From Fratercula arctica (Eukaryota > Chordata > Aves > Charadriiformes > Alcidae), in assembly GCA_947846985.1 (NCBI GenBank), contig CANTUZ010000025.1, positions 8,740,100 to 8,804,099 on the forward strand: a stretch of 64,000 nucleotides of DNA, given 5' to 3'. Every line of letters starts with the position of its first letter. Position 1 is the stretch's first letter. Below, one piece after another: positions 9,437 through 20,792 of this stretch. Made by a program: the position numbers and the translations under genes. Under the pieces are notes generated by a model. The model was not told the origin of the DNA and did not search any database. It was given only the letters and a program-made list of their open reading frames with translations.

Positions 9437-11998
9437 AGATGGCTCCTGTGACTGGAGTGTTGGAATGGAAGGATACAGGCTCTTCAGGAAGGACAGGCAG
9501 GGGAGACGAGGGGGAGGGGGTGTTGCCCTCTATGTCAATGACCAGCTGGAGTGCATGGAGCTCTGCCTGGGGATGGATGAAGAGTTGACCGAGAGCTTAT
9601 GGGTGGGCAGGGACAGGTGATGTTACAGTGGGGGTCTGCTACAGGCCACCTGACCAGGAAGACTGAGTGGATGAGGCCCTATATAGACAGATAGGAGCAG
9701 CCTCACATTCATAAGTCCTAGTCTTCATGGGGGACTTCAACCACCCTGATATCTGTTGGAGGGGCAACACAGCAGGGCACAAGAAATCCAGGAAGTTCCT
9801 GGAATGTGTTGATGATAACTTCCTTCTCCAAGTGATGGAGGAGCCAACAAGGAGAGGTGCCATGCTGGACCTTGATCTCACCAACAAGGAGGGGCTGGTG
9901 GGGAATATGTCAAGCTCAAGGGCAGCATTGGCAGCAGTGACCATGAGATGGTGGAGTTCAAGATCCTTAGGGCAGTGAGGAAGGTGTACAACAAGTTAAC
10001 TACCCTGGACTTCAAGAGAGCAGACTTTGGCCTCTTGAGGGATCTTCTTGGTAGAGTACCATGGGATAAAGCCCTGGAGGGAAGAGGGGCCCAAGTTCCT
10101 CCTCCAAGCTCAGGAACGATGCATCCCGACAAAGAAGAAGTCGGGCAAAAAAGCCAGGAGGCCTGCATGGATGAAGAAGGAGCTCCCGGAGAAATTTAAA
10201 CAGAAAAAGGAAGCCTACAGAGGGTGGAAGTACAGACAGGTAGCCAGGGAGGAATACAGAGAAACTGTCTGAGCAGCCAGGAATCAGGTTAGGCAAGCTA
10301 AAGCCCAGATAGAATTAAATCTGGCCAGGGATATCAAGGGCAACAAGAAAAACTTCTATAGGTATGTCGGTGACAAAAGGAAGACTAGAGAAAATGTGGT
10401 CCCTCTCCAGAAGGAAATGGGAGACCTGATCACCTGGGATATGGACATGACTGAGGTACTGAATAACTTTTTTCCCTCGGTCTTCACCAGCAAGGGTTCT
10501 AGCCACACCACCCAAGTCACAGAAGGCAAAGGCAGGGACTGGGAGAATGAAGAACCACACACTGTGGAACACCAGGTTCGAGACCATCTGAGGAACCTGA
10601 CGGTACATAAGTCGATGGAACCTAATGAGATGCATGCATGGGTCTTGAGGGAACTGGTGTATGAAGTTGCCAAGACACTTTCCATCATATTGGAGAAGTC
10701 ATGGCAGTCTGGTGAAGTTCCCACTCACTGGAAAAGGGGAAACGTAACCCCCATTTTCAAAAAGGGAAAAAAGGACGACCCGGGGAACTACAGTCCAGTT
10801 GGTCTCACCTCTGTGCCTGGCAAGATCATGGAGCAGATCCTCCTGAAATCTCTGCTAAAGCACATGGAAAATAAGGAGGTGATTGGTGACAGCCAACATG
10901 GCTTCACTAAGGGCAAATCGTGCCTGACAAATTTGGTGGCATTCTATGATGGGGTTACAGCATTGATGGATAAGGGAAGGGCAACTGACATCCTCTACCT
11001 GGACTTGTGCAAAACACTGTCCCACAAGACATCCTTGTTTCTAAATTGGAGAGACATAAATTTGATGGATGGATGACTCAGCGAATAAGGAATTGGCTGG
11101 ATGGTTGCACTCAAAGAGTTGTGGTCAACAGCTTGATGTACCAGTGACAAGTGGTGTTCCTCAGGGGTCAGTATTGGGACTGGTGCTGTTTAATATCTTT
11201 CTTGGCAACATGGACAGTGGGATTGAGTGCACCCTCAGCAAGTTTGCCGATGACACCAAGCTGTGTGGCACGGTCAACACACTGGAGGGCAGGGATGCAA
11301 TTCAGAGGGACCTGGAGAGAAGGACTTGGGGGTACTGGTGGATGAAAAGCTGTACATGAGCTGGCAATGTGTGCTCGCAGCCCAGAAAACCAACTGTAAC
11401 CTGGGCTGCATCAAAAGGAGCATGGCCAGCAGGTTGAGGGAGGTAATTCTGTCCCTCTACTCCTCTCTTGTGAGACCCCACCTGGAGTACTGTGTCCAGC
11501 TCTGGGGCCCTCAACATAAGAAGGACACGGATCTGTTGGAGTGAGTCCAGAGGAGGGCCACAAAAAATGATCAGAGGGATGGAGCATCTCTCCTATGAGG
11601 ACAGGCTGAGAGAGTTGGGGTTGTTCAGCCTGGAGAAGAGAAGGCTCCGGGGAGACCTTATAGCAGCCTTCCAGTACCTAAAGGGGGCCTACAGGAGAGA
11701 TGGGGAGGGACTCTTTATCAGGGACTGTAGCGATAGGACAAGGGGCAACGGTTTTAAACTGAAAGAGGGGAGATTTAGATTAGATATTAGGAAGAAATTT
11801 TTCACTATGAGGGTGGCGAGGCACTGGAACAGGTTGCCCAGAGAAGTTGTGGATGCCCCATCCCTGGAGGTGTTCAAGACCAGGCTGGATGGGGGTTGGA
11901 GCAGCCTGGTCTAGTGGGAGGTGTCCCTGCCCATGGTAGTGGGGTTGGAACTAGATGATCTTTAAGGTCCCTTCTAACCCAAACCATTCTATGATTTG
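9437..11998 (+). mobile_element. CR1 LINE, long but decayed
   Basis: Contains endonuclease landmarks (CYRPPDQE near 9640 and [11 protein letters not shown] at about 9727) and reverse transcriptase blocks: [16 protein letters not shown] near 10905, [10 protein letters not shown] near 11150 and KFADDTKLC near 11240. The C-terminal RT domain and the 3' UTR follow. The frame is broken into several pieces (10396-11076, 11069-11359, 11263-11544, 11492-11914). The catalytic Asp-containing block A is altered (LDLCKTLS). It ends with CR1-type CCATTCTATGATT. Its 5' end abuts the ERV-1 inverted-repeat arm, so ORF1 is missing. Confidence 0.9.
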
Positions 11999-11999
11999 A

Positions 12000-13528
12000 T
12001 GAATTATGGTATTATTACTGGTATTGTTATTTATCCTTTAGAATTTATATTTTCAAGACTTGAATGCCAGGAAAACTTTGTACTTTTCCCCCTTTTATTA
12101 GAGTATTAGACTTTAGAGTAAATATTCTGGATTGTCCAAATGGATCCTAAAGCCAGGACAGGAGAAACTGTTGAAGGGTGGCACTTGCACAGCTTAGAGG
12201 TAACACTGGTAAGAATATGTGGCTGAAACAGAATTATTATTTCAGAATTCCCATCACAAAGAAATAATTTATAGTTCTGTGTGTGACCTGTTCATTTCCC
12301 TTCTGATTTCAAACACAGCTGTATGTCACATACATAGTTGAATATATACTAAGATATAATACATAATGTACAATGAATAATGTATAAAAATATATAAAAT
12401 TATCATACCCAAACAGTAATATTATATATTAGTATACAACATTATTATTATATACATAATTAATAACATCATATATTAAAATACACATTATATTATTATT
12501 TAAAATATAATGTGTGATTTTTAATATTAATGAAGAAATCCCTTGCTTGATTTTTAAAATGAAAAATAGCTGGTCTGAGACAGATATAAGAGAAACAATA
12601 GTTTAAATCTCATATAATGTGTGAATGTGTATCATGAAAATTTTCAAAGTTGACAAAGTATAATCATACTATTTCCATTCAAAACAATAAGAGCTGTTTG
12701 GTTAATGCCTGTTGCAAGCTAGAAAAAAATTGAGAAAGTTTTAAAATACAGCAAGAGAAGTATCTCTTTACTATTGCCTAAAAGCCAATTTTTGATCCTT
12801 CTTCTCCTAAACTGAACCCACATATCATATATTGGAACTATTAAAGCTGTTAGACACTAAACTAAAAAATATTAGCACATATTCTGTATTTATGTAATTT
12901 ATTAAATGCAGTATATGTGATTGCTTGCATCAGTCAATCTGGTTGTCACATCCATCATGGTCAACAGCCACTGAATTAATACATCAAGCGTGGAACAACT
13001 GAAAGATATTACTTTCATATACTTTTCTGGTCTATAACAGCATCCAGTAAGTACTGCCTGGTAGAGCAAGCGCTTAAGAGGAATTACATTGCAGGTACAG
13101 ATACGAGTATGTACTGCATACCTGTGAATTTGAAAGGCCTTTCCACTCAGCTGACAAAACTTTGGTCTGCCACACTGGACATTTTCTGTCTAATCTCACC
13201 TCTTTCTATAATGTCCCTCTGCAAGTTTACTGGGATTTATTTGGAAAGTGAAGGTACATTAGTACTTTCTCAGAAAGACATAAAGGCTACAAAGTGCACA
13301 AATCATTAGAGATGATGCTAGTTCTCATTACTCTCACTGTTGTGCTTCTGTTCCATAACTATAGGCAATATACAGTATTTGTAGGTGCTGATCAGTAAGA
13401 ACTCTGAGACTGGATAACTATACAGCTTTAGTATAAGGATGACCTTAAGAACAATGAATAGGCAAGCTGGTGAGTGGAGAAGGCTCTGTAGATTCCTCAG
13501 TCTGACTTCTTACCAGGTTGATTCTCAC
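12000..13528. other. No gene seen; AT-rich
   Basis: No coding signature or recognisable repeat apart from an A/T-rich tract at about 12330-12530, which holds many TATA/ATTATT steps and looks like a decayed simple repeat. Confidence 0.6.
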
Positions 13529-14106
13529 TGTCATGGTTTGGGCTGGGTTGAGCCAATGACAGGAAAACAGATGTTCTCCCCCACCACTCACTCCAAGGAG
13601 AGGAAGAAGAGAGATAAAGAGATTTATGAGTTTAGAAAAGACTAAACTAATGAAATATTAACAATAAAATAAAAAAGATATAATGAAAGAGATATAAAAA
13701 TATATATAAAAAAAACAGATCAGGTTCCTAGGAAGATGTCGCTGGCAGGCACTGTGAAAGTTCCAGACGGGACTCTGACAAATGGAACACACTGACCAGG
13801 ATCAAAAAGGCAGATGAGCTGACAGGGTCCTCCTCAGACATCCATCCCTGAAGAAAGGGCACCCCTAAAGAAGAGACAACCTAGCCCCTTTGATGCCTCA
13901 GCTTTTATACTGAGCATGGCAGATGGGATGGAATACCCTATTGGTCAGTTTGGGTCACCTGACCTGTCCACTCCTCCCCACAGGTGCAACCCCTCCATGG
14001 GGTAAACAACCCAGTCAGCTGACCCTGGTTGCCACAGCAACAAGTAAGAGCAAGAGCCTCTCTCACTGAACAGAAAGTTGGCCCTGTTTTACCTCAAACC
14101 AGGACG
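13529..14106 (-). repeat. Solo LTR (family S) with 5 bp duplication CTCAC
   Basis: Begins TGTCATGGTTTGGGCTGG and ends CCAGGAC; CTCAC flanks both sides (13524-13528 and 14107-14111). A minus-strand TATA box is read from CTTTTATACTGAGC near 13910. The same family recurs at 50358-51069 and 61493-62212. Solo LTRs arise by recombination between the two LTRs of a provirus. Confidence 0.9.
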
Positions 14107-15329
14107 CTCACAAGTAAGCTCTGTCTCTAAAAAGGCTTGCTTTAGAAGATTGTTACATTTTCAGACTATTTTGAAATATTAATAGAATATTGCAAAGTGT
14201 TGGTAAAAAGAGGTCAAACCAATGCTGGTTGAGAAGAAACCCACTTTCTAAGCCTAACGAGCAAAGCAATGTTAACTGGAAAACAGTTCTGGCTAGTTCC
14301 TTAAGTCCAAGAGCAAACTCATTTCAAAACAGACAACTGAGAATGTTATTAACGCTGTCCTAGTTTGGGTGGGGAGTTATCAATAAATAAAAGGACGGAG
14401 TTAAGCAAAGTTTTTGAACATGGGAAGAGATAAGGAATTACTGAGAATTTCTCCAGTGTATCAGGTGATGCCTTGTGTAAGTGAAAACATATTATTATCT
14501 GTAACTTATTCTTATTTTTGAAGCAGGAATTATTATATGGAGTATTTACTTCATGATCTGAGTAATAAACTCTTTTTCCTACTTGCCAATGAGGAAGAAA
14601 GGCATTCAATATAATAAAAATAAAACACCAATTCACGTAGAAGAGGACAGATGAGAGGAAAAGGAAACTAAATGGTTAAAGAATCTCTTTTCTGAGGAAC
14701 ATGCCTAACTTTGTGAACGGTAAACATCTATTCAGTTCTTATATAGCTCATTTCACAACATCTGGCATGCTTTAGAGGTCAGATCTGTGTAAACAAAACT
14801 TCCTTTGTCTTCAGTGACAGGCTGGAATAATTAAACTTGACTTTTTAACAATTTCCTTTAATACTGCATTAAAAATGTACAACTAAGCTACATATATTCA
14901 GCAACATTTCCTCCACACCTCCAGAAAAAAGAAACGAAGCTACGACTTCTAAAATTGATTGGTCAAAGGAAAAAAAAGATTAAGATATCAAATATTCATA
15001 AGTGAAAATTAAAGCAATCCAAGCATAAGCGATTAAAGCTAAATGACACACTTTATGCTTAACTGAGGCATCCTTTATTTGTATGGATATTCCACTAAGA
15101 CAGAAGAACTACTGAAATAGTACTCACACAAATAAAGGATGACAAGTCAGGCCCTTAGTCTGAACCTTTAGCCATCTAGCAGAAAAAGTGAAGTCACAGT
15201 GCAGATCACTTTTCCGTATTTTGAGAAAGGCAGATTAGGAAATAAAATAAATTTAAATCTAATATAAAGCCATTACTTGACCCATGAGTACATAAACATC
15301 TTTTATTGTTTATCTGTTCTTTGAAGGTG
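14107..15329. other. No gene seen
   Basis: Unique-looking AT-rich sequence. Short open frames lack any recognisable motif. Confidence 0.55.
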
Positions 15330-15637
15330 GAGAAAACAAGATTTTTCAACACCAAAGCTGATAGGATGAGAGGAAACAGCCTCAAGTTGTGCCAGGGGAA
15401 GTACAGATTGGATATTAGGAAAAAAATTTTCATCAAAAGGATTATCAAGCATTGGAACAGGCTGCCCAGGGAAGTGGTTGAGTCACCATCCCTGGAGGTA
15501 TTTAAAAGACATGTAGATGTGGTACTTGGGGACATGGTTTAGTGTTGGACTTGGTAGTGTTAGGTTTGCAGTTGGACTCAACGATCTTAAAGGTCTTTTC
15601 CAATCTAAATGAGTCTATGATTCTATGAATTAAATGA
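15330..15637 (+). mobile_element. CR1 LINE 3' fragment
   Basis: Encodes the last ~65 residues of CR1 ORF2 (landmarks RLDIRKK and [18 protein letters not shown]). It then has the CR1 3' UTR ending TCTATGATTCTATGAAT. The 5' part is truncated, as is typical of LINE insertions. Confidence 0.9.
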
Positions 15638-15650
15638 AGAAACATCACAG

Positions 15651-15915
15651 TGTTGACGCGGAAGGTTCGAGCAATAACACGCAGACCAATATGATCAGGT
15701 TAATGCCACTTTATTCAACCTAAGTGTTACATTTATAGTATTATGATTTCTGTTCACGCGCTCTATCTCCTACTAATTGGCTGCATGCTATCTTCACGAG
15801 CTGTCCACGCGCTTGATTCTTTCTTGTCATTGGTCGACCTTTCTTGACGTATGATGTTTTCAATTCCTTTGTTACACTTCTTTCTGGTCAGCACTTCCTT
15901 ATCTCATGTCCGACA
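15651..15915 (-). repeat. 3' LTR of provirus B1
   Basis: Plus-strand limits are TGTTGACGCGG and GTCCGACA, giving TGTCGGAC...GTCAACA in element orientation. A poly(A) signal is seen as CTTTATT near 15710 on the plus strand. It is nearly identical to 20813-21077. Confidence 0.9.
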
Positions 15916-15947
15916 GTAACCTTTCTTAAACTCATGTCAAGGCAGGC

Positions 15948-16496
15948 CTACACAGCTGCTACCAACTCCTCAGTGCTTGGAGTGTTCATAGGGTGACCTC
16001 GTTGTATTAGAAATCCTTCCACAAATCCCCCTTTTTGTTTTTGAACACTCCAAGACTCTTCAGTTGCAAGCATTACTTGATTAAACCATATTTTTCTTAC
16101 CATGCGCTCCAAGCCTCTTTGCAAACAATAGAACAGACAAGGAACAATTAACAACACAACAAATATCATGATCAAAATCATTACGCCTATCTTTAAAAGG
16201 GATGCAACCCAGCCTGTGATTCCCCATCCTCTGAGCAGTCCTGTAAGCCAATGCCAGCTATCTTCACGAGCTTTCTCTCCTATATGAGCACTAGTTACAA
16301 CAAGGTGAGAAAACAAATCAACTGAAACATGTACATAGCGCAAACGTCCAAATTCCATAATGTCCATAACATCGGATTGCCAAAGTTCATCAGGTGTAAG
16401 CCCTCGCAGGGTAATCCCCGCAAATGATGGCAGAGGAGCCGGCTGCTGACAGCGCAAACGACCCTGTGAAATCAATCGTGCTAACATTTCAATCAT
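15948..16496 (-). CDS. Integrase/env-TM fusion ORF (182 codons), copy in B1
   Basis: Residues 1-75 match a betaretroviral-type integrase: the end of the zinc-binding region and the core start, with LWQSDVMDI carrying the first catalytic Asp, then FGRLRYVHVSVDLFSH. From about residue 77 the frame changes identity to the end of an env transmembrane subunit: WHWLTGLLRGWGITGW, a hydrophobic anchor at about residues 100-125, and a cytoplasmic tail. An internal deletion therefore joined pol to env in frame. The ORF is identical at protein level to 21110-21658. Stop is 33 bp from the LTR. A product would be a type II or tail-anchored membrane protein with a useless integrase stub. Whether it is translated is unknown. 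Confidence 0.7.
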   Translation of the reverse strand: MIEMLARLISQGRLRCQQPAPLPSFAGITLRGLTPDELWQSDVMDIMEFGRLRYVHVSVDLFSHLVVTSAHIGEKAREDSWHWLTGLLRGWGITGWVASLLKIGVMILIMIFVVLLIVPCLFYCLQRGLERMVRKIWFNQVMLATEESWSVQKQKGGFVEGFLIQRGHPMNTPSTEELVAAV

Positions 16497-16783
16497 CGTA
16501 GTTACTGTTTTTTGAAAAGGTATGTGGCAAAAATACTCACTCTAATGCAGTCAGGCTCTTTGCGAGTGCATCATCCCACTGTCCTATCAGGGCGTAAGGT
16601 TGAAATTTTTGATGTATCATAAACAAATCTACAATGTGCTGTAATGCTTTCTGAGCTGTTGGGGTTAATGAACGTGGAACCTACCAGGGAGGGGGGGCAG
16701 GCAGACACAGCACTTCAGGGCGTCCCCTGTATCTTCAAAGTGCGCTCATGTCTATCCCCCTCTCTCCGACCCGAGACAGCCCC

Positions 16784-16857
16784 CTTATATCCTGCCCCGG
16801 ATTGAGTGGAAAAGTACAGGCTAGGGTCGCTGCATGCATGGCCAGTGCATGCAGCGA
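16784..16857 (-). promoter_or_regulatory. TATA-like motif next to a perfect 12 bp hairpin (B1)
   Basis: On the plus strand TCGCTGCATGCA (16827-16838) and TGCATGCAGCGA (16846-16857) are exact inverted repeats around a 7 nt loop. About 40 bp away the minus strand reads GGATATAAGGGGG. Both are kept in B2 (hairpin at 21988-22018). Possible internal promoter or RNA export structure; inference only. Confidence 0.4.
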
Positions 16858-17055
16858 GCCTCACCAGACTCATGATCCAGCTTTGCTAACTGCGGATGTC
16901 TGATACCTGACTCCCTTGTACTCCCTTCTTGTTATCTTCTTCTTTGAAAGTTAGGTTCCCATGGACACACATATAGCTTTTCAGCAACAGTACCAAGTCC
17001 CTTTTTCCCAACATGCATACTGGGTTTGGTTCAACTAATAATTCTCCGTTGTGTC

Positions 17056-17560
17056 TCACTCGAACCATCCTCTATTATCCCTTACACATGCCACCCCGTG
17101 GCCCATAGTTGGGACACAAGGATATTTTATAACTCGTACAAGGGTATGATGCAAAGCAACATCTGCAACTGATCGTATAATGCTTATTAAACATAGCAAA
17201 CAGCATACTAAACATAACAGACAGATTCCTTCCACACAGGCAATGAGTATAATTTCCTTCAACCAACCCCACCCCCAAGTCCATCCAGCAAAGAGATTTC
17301 ACCCAGTGGTCTCCACAAGTTGCTGGCTCGGTCGGTGCAGTTCTTGCAACTGGGCATGGATGGATTTGGAGTGGTCACTTAGATTCATACAACACAGTCC
17401 TTTAAAATCTTGACAACTGTGTCCGTGAGCTAAAAGCAAAAAATCAATAGCAGTTCTGTTTTGCAGCGTTGCATGTTGAATACTATCTACATCTAGCAAT
17501 AACTCAGAAATAGCTGTACTAGTAGCATTACTAAACTTATCCTTGGCAGCGAGAGAGTCC
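17056..17560 (-). pseudogene. env: Env transmembrane subunit fragment, CX6CC type
   Basis: The frame shows a heptad/immunosuppressive-like stretch ([16 protein letters not shown]), then CQDFKGLCC, which is CX6CC, and then NLSDHS. A TGA at 17299-17301 is followed in the same frame by a Trp-rich membrane-proximal segment and a hydrophobic anchor (about 17175-17260) rich in Cys and Leu. The CX6CC arrangement is known in alpha-, gamma- and many class I ERV TM subunits. Its upstream side is replaced by LTR-like sequence (17545-17635). The whole 1.1 kb block is absent from B2, so it is either an insertion in B1 or a deletion in B2. Confidence 0.7.
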
Positions 17561-17635
17561 TTGTTATCAAGAATCCTTGGCAGCGAAAGAGTCCTTGTTA
17601 GCAAGAGCGTGTGTGGACTCCCTGTTCTTGCTGGT
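17545..17635 (-). repeat. LTR-like tandem segment also present at the right window edge
   Basis: Carries repeated ~18 bp units of the form GAGTCCTTGTTAGCAAGA and GAGTCCTTGGCAGCGAAA. It matches 63905-63990 closely. It interrupts the env TM reading frame, so it is a foreign LTR piece or a template-switch product. Confidence 0.7.
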
Positions 17636-17659
17636 ACTGTGCTTTGATCTTCTTCCACA

Positions 17660-18825
17660 ACAGGCCAAGATTCTCAAGCAGCTAGATAAGGTGTCCCTGA
17701 GTCCATTACAGACTGATGTCATCTAAGTGTTTTTCTTGCAAGCATCTGAGACTGAATAACAATGAGTGTGATAGATGTGTTTTCCAGCACCCAGGTGCGA
17801 GTCCCTTGAGCGTATTTACAATCCTCCTTGCTGATCTTCCGTTGCTTTCCCATATTCCACCCCCCGCTCAAGAGACCGCTTCTGCTGGGGTTCATTTAGT
17901 CTCGCAGGGTATAACACAGAGTAATTTACAAAGGCGTGCAATAACATATATACATATAGGAAAAACAAAAACCCAAAACCATATCTCTATAGCACTGCTT
18001 GAATCAGGTGTCCTATTTCTCTTTTTCTGCCGCTTTCTCGTAGCGCGTATGGCATACTTTTGTGCTAATGCGGCACATTTCCCTTCTAAATTGTTCCCTT
18101 TTTTTTTTTTTCTTCCCATCACTTATGGCTGACATAAAAGTCTGCCTTTGCAACAAGAGCTCACCCTTAAGTTTCTCATTTTCCTACAGAGCATCCTATA
18201 GATTTTGGCTCAACTCCTTTTCCCAGTCAGCCATGATCTTATAGGCAAACAACAAACAACCAGCCATACGCCCTGCATGGGTAAGCTGTTCCCGAGAGCG
18301 TAAGCATGTCGGCTGGTGAAAACTCCCCCAATATTTCAGGACTTCCATCAGTTCTATGGCCCATCATGGTCTATCTACCTGGGGCGCGCTCGCCTTACAT
18401 CTAAACATTGTGTATCTACAAACTTCTTCGCTTGACAGAGTGTCAGCCCTAGTCATGTATGAGAACAGTACCACACCGGGCAGAACACCTGCTCAAGCGG
18501 AGTCATCAAACGACACTGCACACAACAACAAACAAACAGTAGCACAGATGCTGATCAGCAGATATAAATTGGCGCCCACACACACTTACACAGCAAACAT
18601 ACAAAAACACCAGTTCTATCTCAGGGAGACGGCTGGGGGGGGGAGGGGGGGGCAGTGGCAGGAGCAAAGCGGCTCCGGCTCCGTCCTTCTCCCCCGACAT
18701 TCTGACAATACACTGCAATACCCCGATTCCGGCTGTGCACGTATAAGTGGTTGATAAGAAGGAACAGATGCGGTACCTGGCGCAAATGGAGGAGGGTTAA
18801 GAATGGAGGAGCGCGATAACGACTT
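17660..18825 (-). other. B1 internal region without recognised gene
   Basis: Contains a poly-T run near 18100 and G-rich stretches near 18635. From 18175 on, the sequence is shared with B2 (22214-22870) at high identity but with small indels that break any frame. I recognise no gene. Confidence 0.5.
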
Positions 18826-19330
18826 TCATCTCTGTTGCTGTAAAATCTCCTCCACAGTTGGAGCAGAGGCAGCCATAGCTTTAATTGGGGTTAAAGGTGG
18901 ACATAAATCAGGTTCAGTCTCTGGATTTATTGGGCCAGGATCAAAGGGATCTTCTGGCTCTTCGCCTCCTGAATTCTGTTTTTGGTAATGTTTTTCAGAA
19001 TTGGGAATTTGAGCATATTTAGGCTGAGGGTCTGCAACTGGGGGTGTCATTTCAAAAGACTGAGGTTCCTTTGGGGGAGCTTGTGGTGCCCCTCCAGCAA
19101 CCCCTTGCAGGGCTTGCTCTGCGGGATGCATTGCTCGTATGGCAGTGTATACAGTTCGCCAAGTAACTATTATTCCTCTGGCAAGGACAAGTGCAGCGTC
19201 TCCCGCGTTTGCAATTCCTCCCCCACTTTTAGCCACTGAGCCAAATCGTAGGACCACCCTTCAGGGAACCATAAGCAATAATCACGTATCCATACAAGCA
19301 AAAAATTTCCGAGTCAAATACTCATTCGCA
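18826..19330 (-). pseudogene. gag: Remnant of gag module C in B1
   Basis: The 3' part keeps the acidic, proline-rich tail seen in B2 module C (EEPEDPFDPGPINPETEPD) and the following EEILQQQR end. The 5' matrix part is truncated and frameshifted near 19240-19300, and the upstream module B ORF joins it abruptly. Confidence 0.65.
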
Positions 19331-19332
19331 TC

Positions 19333-20244
19333 CTATGAACCCATCTCCGCTTCTTCTAGCATAGTACAAATCCATCTCCTCACTTTCTGTTCTTTAACAT
19401 TATCTCCCTTTTCTGATACATTACACTGTTGCGTATCCCCAGACTCGTCCGCTGCTGCCCCAGACAGATCACCCGTTCCCGGACTCCCACACACCCTCTC
19501 CTCAACCGCCTGCAAACCCTCCTTGATAACCTCATGAGCCTTTTTATAAGCAGCCCGTATCGCGCCCGCTTTCGAACCCTTATCAAGTCTCTGCATTTCC
19601 GCGAGCAATTGCTGCATAGTGTTCTGTTGATCGCGGAGAGCGTCACAGAGCTCCGCAGTATCTTTAGGTGGATAGATGGTTTTCGGACGAACATCCTCGG
19701 AGGATGATGATGTTTCCATAGGCTGAGGAGAGTCGGGGGGAACCTGCGTGGATGACTCCGGTAGACCAGAGTACGGTGGAGCGGTTGGTTGCAGAGGCAT
19801 GAGAGGTGACGGCAGTGGCGGTGAAAATGTCCATCCATCAGACGCCCCCCAGAACTCCTTTTCTGACTGCTTTATTACAGGAAATGCATTGGAGGACAAA
19901 CTGTTTCCCTCTTCCCCAGCTGCATCTAACACCCTCTGGGCTGCGGCAGCAATAACAGCTGATCCATGCATGCCTGCAACCAGTCCCTTCACCTGTCGAT
20001 AAGTGCCTGCCAGGTTCCGGGCTTCCTTATTCTCTGACTGCACTGCTTCCCACATTTCCACTCCAATTCTAGTCCATGTTGAAAGGTCAAACAACTGAGT
20101 CGGATCTCTGAGCAATCCTCGTCGTCGGCACCAAGATAATAGTTCCAGTAAAGCACCCTTACTGAGGTTTTCCCTGGCACTTTTTGCCAGCTGCAGCAAA
20201 CTTTGTACCGCTGCCTTTTCCACGGCTGATACAGCCGAACCCAT
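19333..20244 (-). CDS. gag: Matrix-like module B with proline-rich and coiled-coil tail (303 codons)
   Basis: Starts MGSAVS, a fit to the N-myristoylation pattern MGxxx(S/T). Residues 1-95 resemble modules A and C: a helical region with LLELLSWCRRRGLL and STWTRIG. Residues about 150-190 are proline-rich and contain PTAP, a known TSG101-binding late-domain motif. Residues about 205-260 form a charged helical, coiled-coil-like stretch. It begins 83 nt downstream of the splice donor that ends module A, so it may be used on unspliced or differently spliced RNA. Probably the MA-p2/p12 part of a Gag whose capsid is deleted. The open frame is long and intact. Confidence 0.7.
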   Translation of the reverse strand: MGSAVSAVEKAAVQSLLQLAKSARENLSKGALLELLSWCRRRGLLRDPTQLFDLSTWTRIGVEMWEAVQSENKEARNLAGTYRQVKGLVAGMHGSAVIAAAAQRVLDAAGEEGNSLSSNAFPVIKQSEKEFWGASDGWTFSPPLPSPLMPLQPTAPPYSGLPESSTQVPPDSPQPMETSSSSEDVRPKTIYPPKDTAELCDALRDQQNTMQQLLAEMQRLDKGSKAGAIRAAYKKAHEVIKEGLQAVEERVCGSPGTGDLSGAAADESGDTQQCNVSEKGDNVKEQKVRRWICTMLEEAEMGS

Positions 20245-20627
20245 ACTACCGTTCCCACTCTAGGTGGCTCCCACTTCCCGTGGGGTCGCAGATCTGCTCC
20301 TGCCTCTCTTGGGCAGCCCGGCTTACCTTGGCGCCGGCGGTAGTATCCCCGCGTTTCTTTTAAAGTTTCTGTAACAAGCCGCCACAGCGTTGATAGCTTG
20401 TGTGCCTCTTTAGATCCTCGGCTTACTTCATCCCACAACACTGCCCCTATTTTAGCCCAAGTATCCTGGGCAAAGGCAGCCGCCACCGTGGGAAAAAGCC
20501 CCTTGTCTCTTGCCCATACTAAAAGTGACTTCAAAGAGGCAGAATCATATTTCAGTCCTCTCATAGAGAGCATATGTTGGAGGAGCTTAACTACAGCCTC
20601 TTCCTCTTTTGAGGTTGCAGACCCCAT
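19989..20627 (-). CDS. gag: Matrix-like module A in B1, with internal splice donor
   Basis: Starts MGSATS, again a myristoylation-type N-terminus, and continues with a helical matrix-like domain (SLLVWARDKGLFP and TWAKIG) to about residue 95. A strong donor (CCAAG/GTAAGC, minus strand at 20326) follows the domain. Sequence beyond it in this frame is probably intronic, so the coding exon is likely 20327-20627. The start is about 170 nt from the primer site. The module is homologous by eye to B (20244 onward), to A in B2 (23889 onward) and more weakly to C. Function of the extra module is unknown. Confidence 0.7.
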   Translation of the reverse strand: MGSATSKEEEAVVKLLQHMLSMRGLKYDSASLKSLLVWARDKGLFPTVAAAFAQDTWAKIGAVLWDEVSRGSKEAHKLSTLWRLVTETLKETRGYYRRRQGKPGCPREAGADLRPHGKWEPPRVGTVVWVRLYQPWKRQRYKVCCSWQKVPGKTSVRVLYWNYYLGADDEDCSEIRLSCLTFQHGLELEWKCGKQCSQRIRKPGTWQALIDR

Positions 20628-20792
20628 CTCCTCCCGGCCGCCCGCCTGATCAGAGCAGGATTTCCCTTTATAGATGCGCTAGCGTCTTCCCGAGTGCCGG
20701 GGCAGCACTCACTTTTCGGCCGCTTCTTCCGCCCCTCCGATTGCCGGCTGGATTTTGGGTAGGTGCAGTCCCAAAAGAAAACCGATCTGAGG

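Noticed and set aside
12330..12530. Replication origin or matrix attachment site in the AT-rich tract
   Set aside because: AT richness alone is not evidence; it looks like a decayed simple repeat.
17545..17635. CRISPR-like direct repeats
   Set aside because: Only a few ~18 bp units without spacers, inside LTR-derived eukaryotic sequence.
18506..18718. Cys/Val-rich minus-strand frame in B1
   Set aside because: The B2 counterpart differs by indels around the proline/G-rich run; no conserved frame.
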